A stretch of 64,000 nt of DNA from Chrysomallon squamiferum (Eukaryota; Mollusca; Gastropoda; Neomphalida; Peltospiridae), in assembly GCA_012295275.1 (NCBI GenBank), contig CM022672.1, positions 24,263,930 to 24,327,929 of the forward strand. Reading direction: 5' to 3'. Below are positions 27,198 to 38,943 of the stretch, one piece after another (position 1 is the stretch's first letter; each line of letters starts with the position of its first letter). Below the pieces are notes generated by a model that was given only the letters and a program-made list of their open reading frames with translations, was not told where the DNA came from and made no database searches. The position numbers and the translations under genes are program-made.

Positions 27198-29237
27198 ATA
27201 ATAAGAATAATGATGATGATGATGTTACAAATATTACGATTCTGTCGCACACTGTGGTGTAAGATCAGAGTTGTTATGATTTAAATATTGTAACAATAGT
27301 TCAGATATATATGAGAATTATAGTGATAAGTCACTTTAACATAACACCACCTGACAGTTTGAGACTTTCAAAAACTGTCTGTTAAATTAGCGTAAGATAA
27401 CATTATATTAAGATGCAAGGCAAAAATAATAATAATAATAATTAAATTAATTAATTAAAATTTAAAAAGAAAATAGAAAAAGAAAACAAGTTTAAATATA
27501 GGCTAAGAACGGAAACTTGTACAGATTTTACTAACAGGATTAAAAATAAAACCACATCTCTGTTCTGTGGTTTGGAGGCTGAGATGATAGAAATTTTCCA
27601 TGAAGTTGGCTGTTGAGGATATCGTTTTATTTCAGTTGTTTTGTGGGGTTTTTAATTGTTTATTTGTTCCCCGTATTGCAGTTTTATTTTTTGTTCTGTG
27701 GAAAGTTTGTTTTAATTTTAAACTGTTACTAACAGGAAATGAATAAAGATGAGCTGCATAAAATATATTCCCAGAACATTTCACGATTAGGAAGTATGGG
27801 GTACGCCTCCATAGTTAATGGAAAGTCAAAAATGTCAAACCCTAATTACAACACGCTCTGCTGGAGAATAATATTTAAAATAAAAAATAAATATTTTTAG
27901 ATGAACTATGCCTTCTCAAAATATTGTTTTTAAATTATTTTGTCTTCTTAAAATATTAATGTATTTTTCCCATAAGACCTGTCGTTTAACAGAGTGAGTC
28001 TTGTAAACCAGCAGTTGCAGAATGTTAAAAATGTTCAGGTAACTGCACGAAATAATCCAACAAGTTTACAGCATACTAACTGTTTTCAATTCTCAGTATC
28101 TTACATAATTATGTGATTTTGTTTTATTTAAAGGAACAAACAGTAGATCAGCCCTAGTTTGAGATATAAAATCAGTTATCCTCTGTAGGCTGCAGGACTG
28201 ATTCTGATTGTGGTCAATACTACACGACTGATATGGTGTATTTTCATGGGCTGTTTCCAGTTCACCAGACTCTATTGTTTTTATATAGAAATTAGTTGTG
28301 TACGTTAATCCCTAATATAACATGCGATTATTGTATTGGATAGTCTAATTCAATAAATAACGTGCAAACTCTGTTCATTCGTTTTAGTGATGCACGTATT
28401 TGTTATGCGTTCACTGAATGCACATTAACATGAATGCAAATTAGTTAACATTACAGTCATTCATAATATCCACTGTCAGTACTCATTTAATCTGTATTTA
28501 TTGTAATGATTCATCCATAGTTATGTTAACACTGCCCTTTTTACCGGCTTTCAGATGAGCTGTGATCAAGAGATGAGATTAGAACAGTAACGTGTAACAT
28601 AATTTTAACTGCACTGTTTACCCACACTACTGGAGCAGACCACAACCTCCCGTGCAGTGGACCGCTAACGTTATCTCTTCAGGCGTCCGGCACTGGGAAC
28701 ATAGTAACAAACAAACTGCTTGCTAGGTAATAAAAAAAAGAGAAGTTCGTTGTTTTTCTTTCATCTTTATAAAATCGTATTTCACATATAAATATATTAA
28801 TAAAATGAGGATAATATTCACCAGTCCTCGATTTAAAAATATTTGATGCTGCTGAGGTCAAAAAAGGTTTTCTTACGTTTCATTAAAATCCATTGTTAAT
28901 TATGTTGTATAATGTAACAGCCACTATTGCCAAACAGCTATAAATAGATACATCGTAATTTGTTTTCATTTACGTGTATTAACTTCACCATAGGCAGCTG
29001 CTAATTTAAGAAATTCGCAAATACATTTTAATGAACGCTGCAGGTTTCCTAATTTAAACCTCACCTTATGGCAATAACGTTATATTTCACAGTGTTATTA
29101 TTTTACAGTAAGTGTTAACTTGCGCATACCTTTTAGCTATTACAATTTGTTCAGTGTTTTTGTTTTGTTTTATTGAAATTTATTTTCTTTCTGTTATGTA
29201 TATTTCAAAACATTGTTATTATTATGATTATTGTTAT

Positions 29238-29280
<43 letters not shown>

Positions 29281-29687
29281 GTTATTATTATTATTTTGTT
29301 TTGTTTCTGATCATAATGCTTTTAAATATTTTTGTTTCATTTCTTGCTTATAATATACATCTGTGTTCGTTTGCATTGTTGTAATTTGCATGTATATTAT
29401 TCTGCATTGTTGTATATTGCTGATCCTCATAACTATTTTTCCTTTCCATATATAGCAAGTATCCGACTAACAAAATTAAATTAAGTGAAAGGTACATTGA
29501 AAAATTCTCTGAATGTTCACCGCCTCTGAATATTACCTGGACAGTTTTAGATTAAAAACATAAAATACTTGTTGATTGGATATTTATTTTTGAAAATCAA
29601 ATTCAAATTCCACTACATAATTCTAATATTCAAGAAACAAAAGGCTTGGCCGACTTATTTCGACAAAAGGCGAATACGTCATCCTGC
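27198..29687. other. AT-rich intergenic DNA
   Basis: No gene seen. Contains a TAA run passing directly into a TTA run at about 29,238-29,296. Confidence 0.5.
29238..29296. repeat. (TAA)n-(TTA)n mirror microsatellite
   Basis: About nine TAA units run directly into a similar number of TTA units, so the tract is a perfect inverted repeat of about 25 bp per arm able to form a hairpin or cruciform. Confidence 0.9.
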
Positions 29688-29700
29688 TGGTGTCCTCCCA
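29688..29700 (+). repeat. 13-bp inverted end, left copy
   Basis: TGGTGTCCTCCCA here is the exact reverse complement of TGGGAGGACACCA at 31,702-31,714. A two-mismatch copy lies at 32,274-32,286. The three sites bracket the MULE relics, suggesting transposon ends. Confidence 0.5.
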
Positions 29701-29953
29701 AAAGACAGACGTCCCATAACGCAGACGCAATAAAGCAACACACGGTTGAGCACATTACTAATGACCTGTCGTTTACCTTGAATGATACATATAGTAAATA
29801 ATGGAATACTCTGATACAACTAAATACAGAACACTAAACAAAATGATACAGGATTAGATTTGTTTATAGATTTTAACATTTTTATCCTAATTTTAAAAGA
29901 TGTCCAATCTGATCCAAGAACTGAATGGGTGTTTTCTGGCAAAGAATTAACTG

Positions 29954-30300
29954 TTACTTCAGTCGCATGAGTCTATATTCCTTCTGTTTATAAACTATCT
30001 TTCTTGGTGGCGGGGTAGATCCAAAATTTATCTGTCTCAATTTAGCACATTCTGATGTTTCTTTTCCTTTTATCAGTTCTACAAATCTGTATATGGTGAA
30101 GTTGAACTGACTGGCTCATTCTGGAATGAAAAATCTCCAGATTATTGTTTGTTTTGGGGCTTGTGGTCAGATGACGGATCCACAAAATCAAAGGAAATCT
30201 GGCATCATCGTCTATCCTTGTAGAAACCACATAATCATTTAATGTCTCCGCCTGTGCAACATCAGGTATCCATGGCTTCAAACCATGCATCCAGCTACCA
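29954..30300 (-). pseudogene. MULE transposase C-terminal relic
   Basis: Minus-strand frame 30,290-30,042 reads through ARFPLILW and SPKTNNNLEIFHSRMSQSVQ, matching the R-T-N-N-x-L-E-G-x-H-S-R-M block near the C-terminus of Mutator-like (MULE-domain) transposases. A shift into another frame then gives a Q-I-N-x-G-S-T-P-P-P-R-K stretch and Y-K-Q-K-E-Y-R-L-M-R-L-K before TAA at 29,956-29,954, the usual end of this family. It is broken by at least one frameshift near 30,060 and probably another near 30,270 (A-W-F-E-A-M-D-T stops there), so it is non-functional. The family call rests on motif memory. Confidence 0.6.
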
Positions 30301-31200
30301 TTTGCTCATCTGTAGAAAACACAAGCATGTTATCTTCATTTCCATTGCTAATTCAGTTTATTGACGGTTCATGCCTATCAGTCATACGTGTCAACAGTCA
30401 CACACCCAATACCCAGAAAGGCAGTCTGGTGGAATACTGGTCTGTGTACATCTATGCTTCAGTGGACTGTTCCAGAGCAGATTATTTTGATGGGCTGTTT
30501 AGTAAATTACTAATGAAAGTTTGTTGATCGTATATTGTACAAGTTTGTAAACACTTGTATTGAAGAAGTTTAAAAAGATATAAATTTTAGTTGTTTTATA
30601 GCTAATCACAATAACATCTCAAATTATTACAATTTTCTAAAAGGAGTTGTACACAAATTTGGTAAACTAACGAGATCCTGTTTTAATCATGTAATGTAAT
30701 CACTTCTCCAGCTGCTTGTAGAAGAAGATTAGTTGTTAATGACTAAAACTAATCAAATACACAGACAAAGCAAATATAGATTTTAGTTGGAATGATAACT
30801 GATTAAATTTTTACACTTTTCTGTGGGGACATGCAAACATTTGTTTCTCTGACTGTACCATTATTAGCTACCGGGTGTGCTCTTTGTTGTTTTAAAATGT
30901 ATGACCACTGGTAGGTATGACTTTAGGGAGATTACCGTATCAGTTGTGGGCTTTATTGGCGGTTCCACCTCATTTGTCAGTTAAACAGTTTGTGAGACAG
31001 TGTAATTAGTTTGATTGGCTGGCCTCACTATCTATAATGGGATAGCCCAATGAGCTTGGTATTTCATTGTTTAACTGGTGGTAACTCTTGCTTTGGAGTG
31101 AGAACGTATTAGTCAGCTGTGCATTTAAAACTTTAAAAATCTGTCTCCCACATAGCCAAAATGATGCTGGGATATCTGGGCCAAATGTTTTGATAGTAAA

Positions 31201-31432
31201 TTGGTATTAAGAGCTATGGTCCGTTTTTTTTGTATTAAGTGAATATAGCTCAGTAGATAGAAGTACTCTGGTAGTGATGCTGATGAGTGTATAAGAGTGA
31301 ATAAAATTCAAATAAAATTAACATTGGTATTAAGGACTATTGTCCGTGTTCATATTTAGTGAATTTAGCTAAGTAGATAGCAATACTCTGGTAGTGATGC
31401 TGATGAGTGTGTACATATGAGTGAATAGAATA
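31201..31432 (+). repeat. Two-copy tandem repeat, 123-bp period
   Basis: Copies begin TTGGTATTAAG at 31,201 and 31,324 and share the segment ACTCTGGTAGTGATGCTGAT. Copy 1 contains TAGCTCAGTAGATAG, close to a tRNA A-box; copy 2 has TAGCTAAGTAGATAG. No B-box was identified. It may be a dimeric short element or a satellite seed. Confidence 0.8.
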
Positions 31433-31701
31433 CCGCATGAATGAATGAATGAATAAATCATTTGTATATCAGATGGGTTTTGTTTTTCATTACATTACAA
31501 CCAGTGTATCATCCGATACTCACGACAATCATGCAAACTAGCCATTCCTTTTAGGGACAACGCTGATGTCCAGATGTACTGATAGGACTATAACACGAAT
31601 ACAGTAGACTGACCAAAGTTAATCCCATACCAGCCAACTCCGACCTAGCCAAACCCAATATTGTTGTAATAGATTGATTTGGTTAGTTTTTTTGGGCTAG
31701 G

Positions 31702-31714
31702 TGGGAGGACACCA
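31702..31714 (-). repeat. 13-bp inverted end, right copy
   Basis: Exact inverted partner of 29,688-29,700, 2.0 kb away. No clear 8-10 bp target duplication was seen outside the pair. Confidence 0.5.
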
Positions 31715-31832
31715 TTTAATGTTTGAATATTAAATAAATACATAATTTCACTGACAATACATTTGTTGGAGAAAGACCACCCTCTTGTCTTTTCCATGTG
31801 TTCATGTTTGCAACTGATACCCAGCTCCTAGC

Positions 31833-32043
31833 ATTCGAGGAAACCGAAACCATGTAGAGACATGGATGGCACCTTCACCGCGTGTCCCGACCTGTGGGAC
31901 CAACTCGACATCATTCATGCAAGAAAAAGATCCTCAACGTACCCCCTCCTGACCGCCGGACAACGACCTACCAGCGACTGTTCGGCCACTTGAAGACCCA
32001 CCTCCATCACGAACGTATGCGAATTTACAGTGCTGTGCTCTAG
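31833..32043 (+). pseudogene. MULE transposase catalytic-core relic with frameshift
   Basis: One frame (31,833-31,993) reads MDGTFTACPDLWDQLDIIHA, the M-D-G-T-F...C-P-x-L-x-x-Q-L-x-x-I-H start of the MULE catalytic core; Asp at 31,865-31,867 corresponds to the first catalytic acid of the family. The next block, TTTYQRLFGHLKTHL, continues the family pattern but lies in another frame that ends at TAG 32,041-32,043, so a frameshift sits near 31,945. There is no upstream or downstream continuation. GC content is clearly above the surroundings. It is opposite in orientation to the relic at 29,954-30,300. Confidence 0.65.
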
Positions 32044-32117
32044 ACTGTATTAACTTATTTTAACTGTATTTAACTGTACATTCTGTTATGCGAACTTATA
32101 GTGCTGTGCTCCAGACA
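32017..32117 (+). repeat. Short tandem repeat, 71-bp period
   Basis: ATGCGAATTTACAGTGCTGT at 32,017 recurs as ATGCGAACTTATAGTGCTGT at 32,088, with a weaker third start (TTATGCGGAC) near 32,147. The first copy overlaps the end of the MULE relic. Confidence 0.6.
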
Positions 32118-32221
32118 ATGTAAATTATTAAATTATGCGTTATGTTATGCGGACGTAGTTCTGTTATCTTTGTTAGGCAGTGCCCATTATTCACATAGGT
32201 AATGGGCTGGTGATTATCTGG

Positions 32222-32286
32222 GTGTCTGACAAATGGGCACTGGTGGTGGTCTGACAAATGGGGTTCTGATTAATGGGGGGACACCC
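32222..32286 (+). repeat. Putative transposon terminus with repeated GTCTGACAAATGGG
   Basis: CTGACAAATGGG occurs at about 32,226-32,237 and again at 32,251-32,262, followed by TGGGGGGACACCC at 32,274-32,286. This resembles the 13-bp end (two mismatches) and may be a right end of the same family. Confidence 0.35.
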
Positions 32287-33095
32287 TATTGGCAGATACA
32301 AATAGTAACTGACCATAATGTACAAAAACGACGGGTGCAAGCAGCAACTGATGACGTACGTATGAATGCTGTTGTAAATAAAATAATGTTATTAATCTGA
32401 ATACCATTCAAAAGATATTATCTCTGTTTCTATTTTGAAATGTGTATATATTTGTGTCTGTAACAATTATTAGTAGTGTTTGAATATTCATTTAGAATTT
32501 ATTATCCGTCTTTATACATACATATTTATCTTTTAATATTACGTTAGTTTAAACACCCAACCATATTGTGTTTCTGTCAATACTGACGGAAAAGGTTTTA
32601 TGTTTTTCTGTATTTACATGTATTTCGGAGGGAGGGTGTCTTTTAATCCAGACTCTCATGTACAAATAATTTTAATATAATCTCCTATTTCTATTCAACA
32701 AAAATCTCTTCCTCTGGGAATTTTACTTGTATGAAAGGAAATTCATTTTGCAAGAAACTTGTTTATGAGAAACTAGATCCTGCAGCAAGCCGCTTATAAC
32801 ATCTGTACTTGACAAAAGTAATAATAAATTAAATTAAAAACTGCTTGGACAGTATTTTAATTATAAAATGCAAACATTATTAAAAATATTTAAAAAAAAA
32901 TAATAATAATAAAATAAAATCTTTAAGTTATTTCATTCCATATTTATAAATAATCACATAATTATAATTTTGAACAGCATGTTTTCATAAATTTAAAAAC
33001 CACTATGTACTAATATGCTTATGTTTGTGAAACAGATTATAGTTTTCAACATATCTGTGCATATATGTATGCATATGTTTCTGTGTATATTTATA

Positions 33096-33820
33096 CAGTA
33101 TACCCTCACCTGTTCGCGGTTCCCCATTCGCGGCCCCGCATATTCGCGGGTTAGGCTCTTAACCCTATCGCATCGTATGCTGGTATACCAGGCGAGCGTC
33201 ATAACGTCATAAAAACAAATGCTCGGTAAACCGCACAAACAATATCAAATTTTTTCAATTATTATTGCAATACAGTACGTATTTTTTTATAAATGCATAC
33301 ACTGTATGTACAGTGCATATTGTTTGTGACCGTGTATTAATAATGTTTTTAATTTCATATTATTACTGAATTGTATTATTATTACCTGAACTGTGCGTAC
33401 TGTATTTATCTGTCTGTTTGCCTTTAAATTTGTTCCACTTTCTGGCAATTCTAATACATATGTTGTACGCATAGAAAATGACTTTACGGTACAGTAATAC
33501 TGTATGGGTTACTGTGCTTTGCGGTGTTACTGTCCTCCTGTACTTACGTTTCTTTCTGATTAAAATATTGTTTCAGTACAAAATTAAAATGTGTTTACAT
33601 TATCATTACTACATTAGTGAAATACATAACTGCATGCAATATTACTACATTATTACTGTATTAATGAGTAAGAGTGTCTTTAGAAAGTATTTGGGAAGCA
33701 TTTAGTACCGTATATAATCTCATAATAGACGTTTTAAAACTGCATCCAATATTCGCGGTTTTTCGCTATTCGCGGGGGGGGGTAAAGAACGTAACCCCCG
33801 CGAATAGCGAGGGAATACTG
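33096..33820. mobile_element. Tigger/pogo-style non-autonomous DNA transposon, 725 bp, TA target site
   Basis: The left end CAGTATACCCTCACCTGTTC then GCGG, and the reversed right end CAGTATTCCCTCGCTATTCG then CGG, match at most positions. Both sides are flanked by TA (33,094-33,095 and 33,821-33,822). Extra TATTCGCGG motifs repeat inside each end. The interior is AT-rich with no transposase frame, so it would need a helper. The family call rests on the TA site and the CAGTA...CCCTCG ends. Confidence 0.75.
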
Positions 33821-33822
33821 TA

Positions 33823-35910
33823 TAGATAGAAAGATACATATTTTGATCTCATTTTAAAATTTTAATTTGTTATTTTTATTTACATTTTTCACTCTTTTAT
33901 TTTTCTTCAGTGTTTCTAATTTTTAAATATTTTGTTATTATTTCAGAGAAGGAATTATTTTCTTTTTCTTCTCAATTATTAATTTTTGTCAAAAGCACGG
34001 AAGCCTTAAGGGCAAAGCTGTCAGTTCCCGACTTCCTAGTTAAAGAATCAATTACTCCCACAACGTCTAATTTACCTCCCTTTGAACATAAGAAAAACGC
34101 CGCAGGACAAACGGCATGCATGCTTACAACAAACCCGAAGGAATATAATTTATCGTGGTGTTCTGGTAGCTGTATTCACCAAAACTGTGAAAACTGTCTT
34201 AGAAAGAAAAAAATCTAATTTATTTCTGTCAAACTTGGAAAGTTCAAGTTAATTCGTATTTAAATTGCCTCTCTGAAAACCAGAAAACCACTTTGTTTTT
34301 GTTGGGCATCGGTATTGTTTTCGTATATTTTGCAGAAAAGAGAAATCGAGGAATATTTATAACCGATTTTTAGCTGAAGAGTGATATTTTTTATTTATTA
34401 ACAACTACTTCTTGAATAACTGTTCAAGGCGTTACTCTCTTTAAATATAATAATTATTATCACGTGCATAAATAAAGTTTACGATTATTATTAACATGAT
34501 CTCATTGTATGGACAGCGGTTGCCGATGTAATGATAGTTGTAATGGAGATGGTGACACAAAACACTGAAATATCTTTTTCTAATTTATTGCCTTTTTCTT
34601 TTTAAATCAAAAATAACTTATGCTTTTCTTGAGGGGGACGACATTTAACGAGTCCGTAATGTTTATTGTTAACTTAAATTATATTATTTTCATTCTTCAC
34701 CATCTACAAATGTTATTAAACAAATAATAAAAAGAACTAACTGGCATGAGGTGGCACATTACATCTTGCAACGATCCCGCTGTGAATTCGCTGTGTATAG
34801 AAGCGAGTTAAGAGATGCAAACCGGTTATTAAAGCTGGTTTGTTCCATGTAAATTAAGATAATTAACGTCTGATAATAAGCTGAGACTTAATATTCTGTA
34901 AACATAAAAACTACCATTATTGTGTCGCATCAGACAGAACTGAAAAAAAAAAATACAAATCAATCAGTTTACGAGTTAGAAATTGTCAATATTTGCACAC
35001 TTCATCTCCTACGACTGTTTTAATAGTCTACATAGTTTTTACAGTTATTATTGTCTATGTAAATCCTATTTTCCTAATATTTCTTTTGTGAAACTGGCCA
35101 GAAAATTGATCTTATCATCTATGTATTACAAGCCTACCGTTCTAACCTATAAGAAGCAGTAACCAAGTATTTTGGTATATTTTTATTTATATATGCATGC
35201 ATGTGTGTATGTATGTATATATGTATGTATGTACTTATGTATATATGTTTGTACGTATGGATGATGAATGTTTGTATGTATGTTCGTATTTAGGTACGTA
35301 AAAGAATATTCTTACCCTGTAATTTATTGTCTAACATGTTCCATAATAAATTCACACACATCTGGTATTCATCAAAGAACATTAGGTGGGGGACTGTTTC
35401 TTTTCTGCTAGAATTGATTTTTCAATTAAGTAAAATAAAAATTATTCAGTTTTTATTATTTGCATCGCTGGAGCATTCAGGGAAAACACTCAACATTTGA
35501 TGTTTTCTTCACCACACTTTTGTAGGTTTTCAAGAGACGTAAAGAAAATGAGTTTGTCTGGACATCTCTAATGACTGAAAAGAATCGAATCCCTCATCTG
35601 TTAAGAAAGAAAAAAAAAAAAAAAAAAAAAAAAAGTGTTTTTTCTATTACTCTGTGAAGCACATTATTATCACTTGCTTTTTCTACTTATTATAGGCATC
35701 TGTATTTAGTTGTTGCAGTTTTTGCTTTATATTTCAACAGTGACTCAAACAGTTTTACACAGCAGACTTTGAAACAAATAATCCGAAACTAAAGTGAATT
35801 ATATTGAGAGGTTATTTCCTGTTCTTGGTTGTTGAATTTGACTTTGCATTTTAAAATTTATTTTTTGCTTGTTCCCCTTTATTTCTTCTTTTTTTATCAT
35901 TTATCATCTT
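33823..35910. other. AT-rich intergenic DNA
   Basis: No gene seen. A 102-codon frame at 33,910-34,218 plus has a modest C-terminal cysteine cluster (C-S-G-S-C...C-E-N-C) but no recognised domain. TATG runs at about 35,190-35,285 and an A run at 35,609-35,634. Confidence 0.5.
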
Positions 35911-35911
35911 C

Positions 35912-35962
<51 letters not shown>

Positions 35963-35983
35963 CATCATCATCATCATCATCAT
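35912..35983. repeat. (ATT)n-(ATC)n microsatellite
   Basis: ATT triplets turning into ATC triplets; it gives a spurious poly-isoleucine open frame. Confidence 0.95.
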
Positions 35984-37119
35984 TGTTATTGATAGTGGTG
36001 GTGGAGATGATATTGCATTTTTTTTGTTGATGTTTGAGAAAAATGTTTATTTTGTTTTGTCTAATGTTAACATGTTCTGAAAAATCCTCTAAGCGTCAAT
36101 ACATATTTAATCTTCATTCGATTATTCTTTCGTAGGAGTCTTCTATTTACCATCGACGCAAATATTTAGATCATCATAACTGTCCCTCAACACAAAAACA
36201 CTTTGAACTTGTTACATATCGTTTGATAGTGTTTTTACAAATTATTGTATTTTTATTATTATGAAAGACGTTATTTTCATCTGGTGAAATCTGTTTATCG
36301 AAAGGGAACAAATCTAAAAGAAAAGAAAAAACAAAAATGTCATAGTACATGCAATTAATAATGTATGAAGTAAAAAAAAAAAAAAAAAACCACACTTTTA
36401 ACACTTGTAAAATTGTTACTTTTGTGGTTTTATCCGTAGCATTTATTTCCATTGTTGCTAAAGCAATAACTGACATTCCTTAATGATTTTATGTCGCTTT
36501 TTAAGCAGTACAATTCTCTTTAAGAGCACCCTTATGACAGCTTACGTGGGCAGAAAAAAGAATAGATATAAAATTATCGTTAATTCGTATTCGTGTTTAC
36601 CAAGGTCAGAGAAGAAAGTACAACTCGGACACAAAGGTATTAGATATCTTAAAGTACCCTGAATTAAAGTAATTCTGTTTATAATTTATTTTATTTATCC
36701 ATTTCCAATTTATTATAATTATTTATCTTATTACATAATCTAGGACATGGGAAATAAAAGAAGAAAAAAAAAAAAAGAAAAGAAAGAATCAGTGAATGAA
36801 TGACATCCAACTACCAAAATAACCTCGAAGAACGTTAATAACAAATTTTAATTGACATGCGAAATATCTGAAGCCGTTTTCCTGGAATGCGGGAGATTCC
36901 AGAGATTTGACGACACGCCAGTAGTAAAATGTGACAGCGCGCAACACTACTGACAGTTTTCACTTGTCTTTTTTTCTTCTTCTTTTCTCCTTTTTTTTAA
37001 TACTTTATGTTTGCTGTTGTTGTCTTTTTTTACATCCTCTCTCTGTACTCCCTCTTCTACCTTTTGGTAACTTCCTCTTTAACTCTGCCTTTTTCATCCA
37101 GTTATGTCTCCTCTTCTTT

Positions 37120-37121
<2 letters not shown>

Positions 37122-37172
<51 letters not shown>
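37122..37172. repeat. (CT)n microsatellite
   Basis: Uninterrupted CT run within a pyrimidine-rich stretch (about 36,960-37,210). Open frames over it give serine-leucine repeats and are not taken as genes. Confidence 0.96.
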
Positions 37173-37174
<2 letters not shown>

Positions 37175-37739
37175 CTGTATTTATGCCAGTCATTGTTTGT
37201 CATCTTCCTGTATTCTTCTGTCTTTCACAGATGAATACATTCTTCCTTTTGCTTAACTTGACACTAGTGCAAATTCTAATTTCGACAAACCTGCAATTTG
37301 TATATTCGATAGATTTTTCTTTTCATCAAAACCATCTGCCTTAAAAATTGTAAATACTCGACGCCTAATTGTTCAACGTCTTAAATGTTGCGTAAGTACA
37401 GAGTGTGCTAAGACAACAAAATGAAACTAATTTTAGAGTATTTTTGGCTCTCAAAGTAACTGGAACGCACCTAACGACTTACAACATGCTAAAGTATCGT
37501 AATCGTGCTGCCGAAGAAATCAAATCCAAATTTCTGTTTTTTCAAGTTCGCTAATTACAACACTGCACACTGAAAACCTATACATCTGAGACCCGGGAAT
37601 GTTCTGTAGAACTAAATGTATTTTCATGCAACCTTAGATAGTGTTCTGCAATGCAACCTGTTGATAGAGCCTACAGTGGGTCGTCAGAAATGTAACATTG
37701 TTAAAAGAATAAAGAAATAAACTCACAGAAATATGTAAG

Positions 37740-38015
37740 CGGACATATATACACTAATACAAACAATCAGATATACTCACATACATATTATATATATATA
37801 TATATATACATGCGTACATTCATACATATCTACATCCATTAAAACATGCATATACATATACATGTACATTCACACATATACATACATACATGTTCATATA
37901 TGCATGCATATATACATACACACACACACACATACATTCATATATATATATATATATACTTTTAGACATGTATATACAGACACATACCTACATAGGTGCA
38001 CATATACATATCTCA
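37740..38015. repeat. TA/CA-rich simple-repeat region
   Basis: Interspersed ATAC, ACAC and ATAT units with no fixed long period. Confidence 0.7.
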
Positions 38016-38700
38016 TTGTTAAGAAGAAAAAACGTAAGTGACTATGCTGTCAAAACTCAAGTGGCAGATTCTTTGGCGGCGCCACATAATTCCTTAGGTC
38101 TCGTTAGGTGATACATACCACCCACCTTTTCGCTGGAATCTGCGACTTCGGGAACTGTTTATATATGCTTTAAATTTGTTTTCTGAAATCACTTCATATC
38201 ATAGTTATTTAAATAAGACGACGACGGTGAATTTGTTGGTAGTTGATAACAAACATCAGTTGTACTATAGTATTTCAGTTCTCGTGTTACTGGTTTATTC
38301 TTTTGAAAGAACAGAAAAAAGTTAACTAATTAAATAAACGACCTATAGTACAAACACAGTTATTAGGTTACACTGGCTGTTTTGTTGTTGTTGTTTTTTG
38401 TAACAGAACAAAAAAAAAAAAAAAAAATAATGAATCTGAATAACTAAGCGGCTTTCTGTTCTTTTTGGTTATTTCTAGAAGACAATCGTGGTCAAGCTGG
38501 TAATTTGGGTGCCGCGCACACTTCAGACAGCAGAATTCCTCTCACATTATTTTCTAGTCTTGAGTAATCCTTTGTGAAATGTGATTGATCACGCAATTAC
38601 TTCTTTTTTTTTGACGGGAATAGGCGGGATGATAAGTCAGTTGTCATAACAACCTCAGATTTGAAGGCATACATAAGATGAAAGCATTGGGCATTTGTAT

Positions 38701-38718
38701 GAGTGCGTGCGTGCGTGC

Positions 38719-38778
<60 letters not shown>

Positions 38779-38838
38779 TTACTTTTTCCTTCTATCATTT
38801 TCGTTTTTCTTTATTTCTTTCTTTCTTTTTTTTTTCTT

Positions 38839-38883
<45 letters not shown>

Positions 38884-38888
38884 TAAAT

Positions 38889-38935
<47 letters not shown>

Positions 38936-38943
38936 TTTTATTT
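38701..38943. repeat. GCGT/(GT)n, poly-T and (TTTA)n cluster
   Basis: GCGT units and a GT run to 38,777, a T-rich run at about 38,820-38,881 and a TTTA run at 38,888-38,943. The open frames here are artefacts of these runs. Confidence 0.95.

Noticed and set aside
29640-29760. Possible LINE or SINE tail near AAATTCAAATTCCACT
   Set aside because: The similarity to B-box or known cephalopod repeat tails is too weak. It may be part of the MULE mosaic.
31230-31290. Functional tRNA gene at the TAGCTCAGT motif
   Set aside because: Only an A-box-like motif is present. There is no B-box or matching acceptor stem, and the segment is part of a 123-bp tandem repeat.
33910-34218. 102-codon plus-strand frame ending in a cysteine cluster
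   Set aside because: No recognisable domain, no start context or splice partner, and base composition like the flanks.
36931-37344. 137-codon open frame with hydrophobic, signal-like sequence
   Set aside because: Its core is a CT microsatellite read as Ser-Leu in a pyrimidine-rich stretch. No conserved domain or splice partner was seen.
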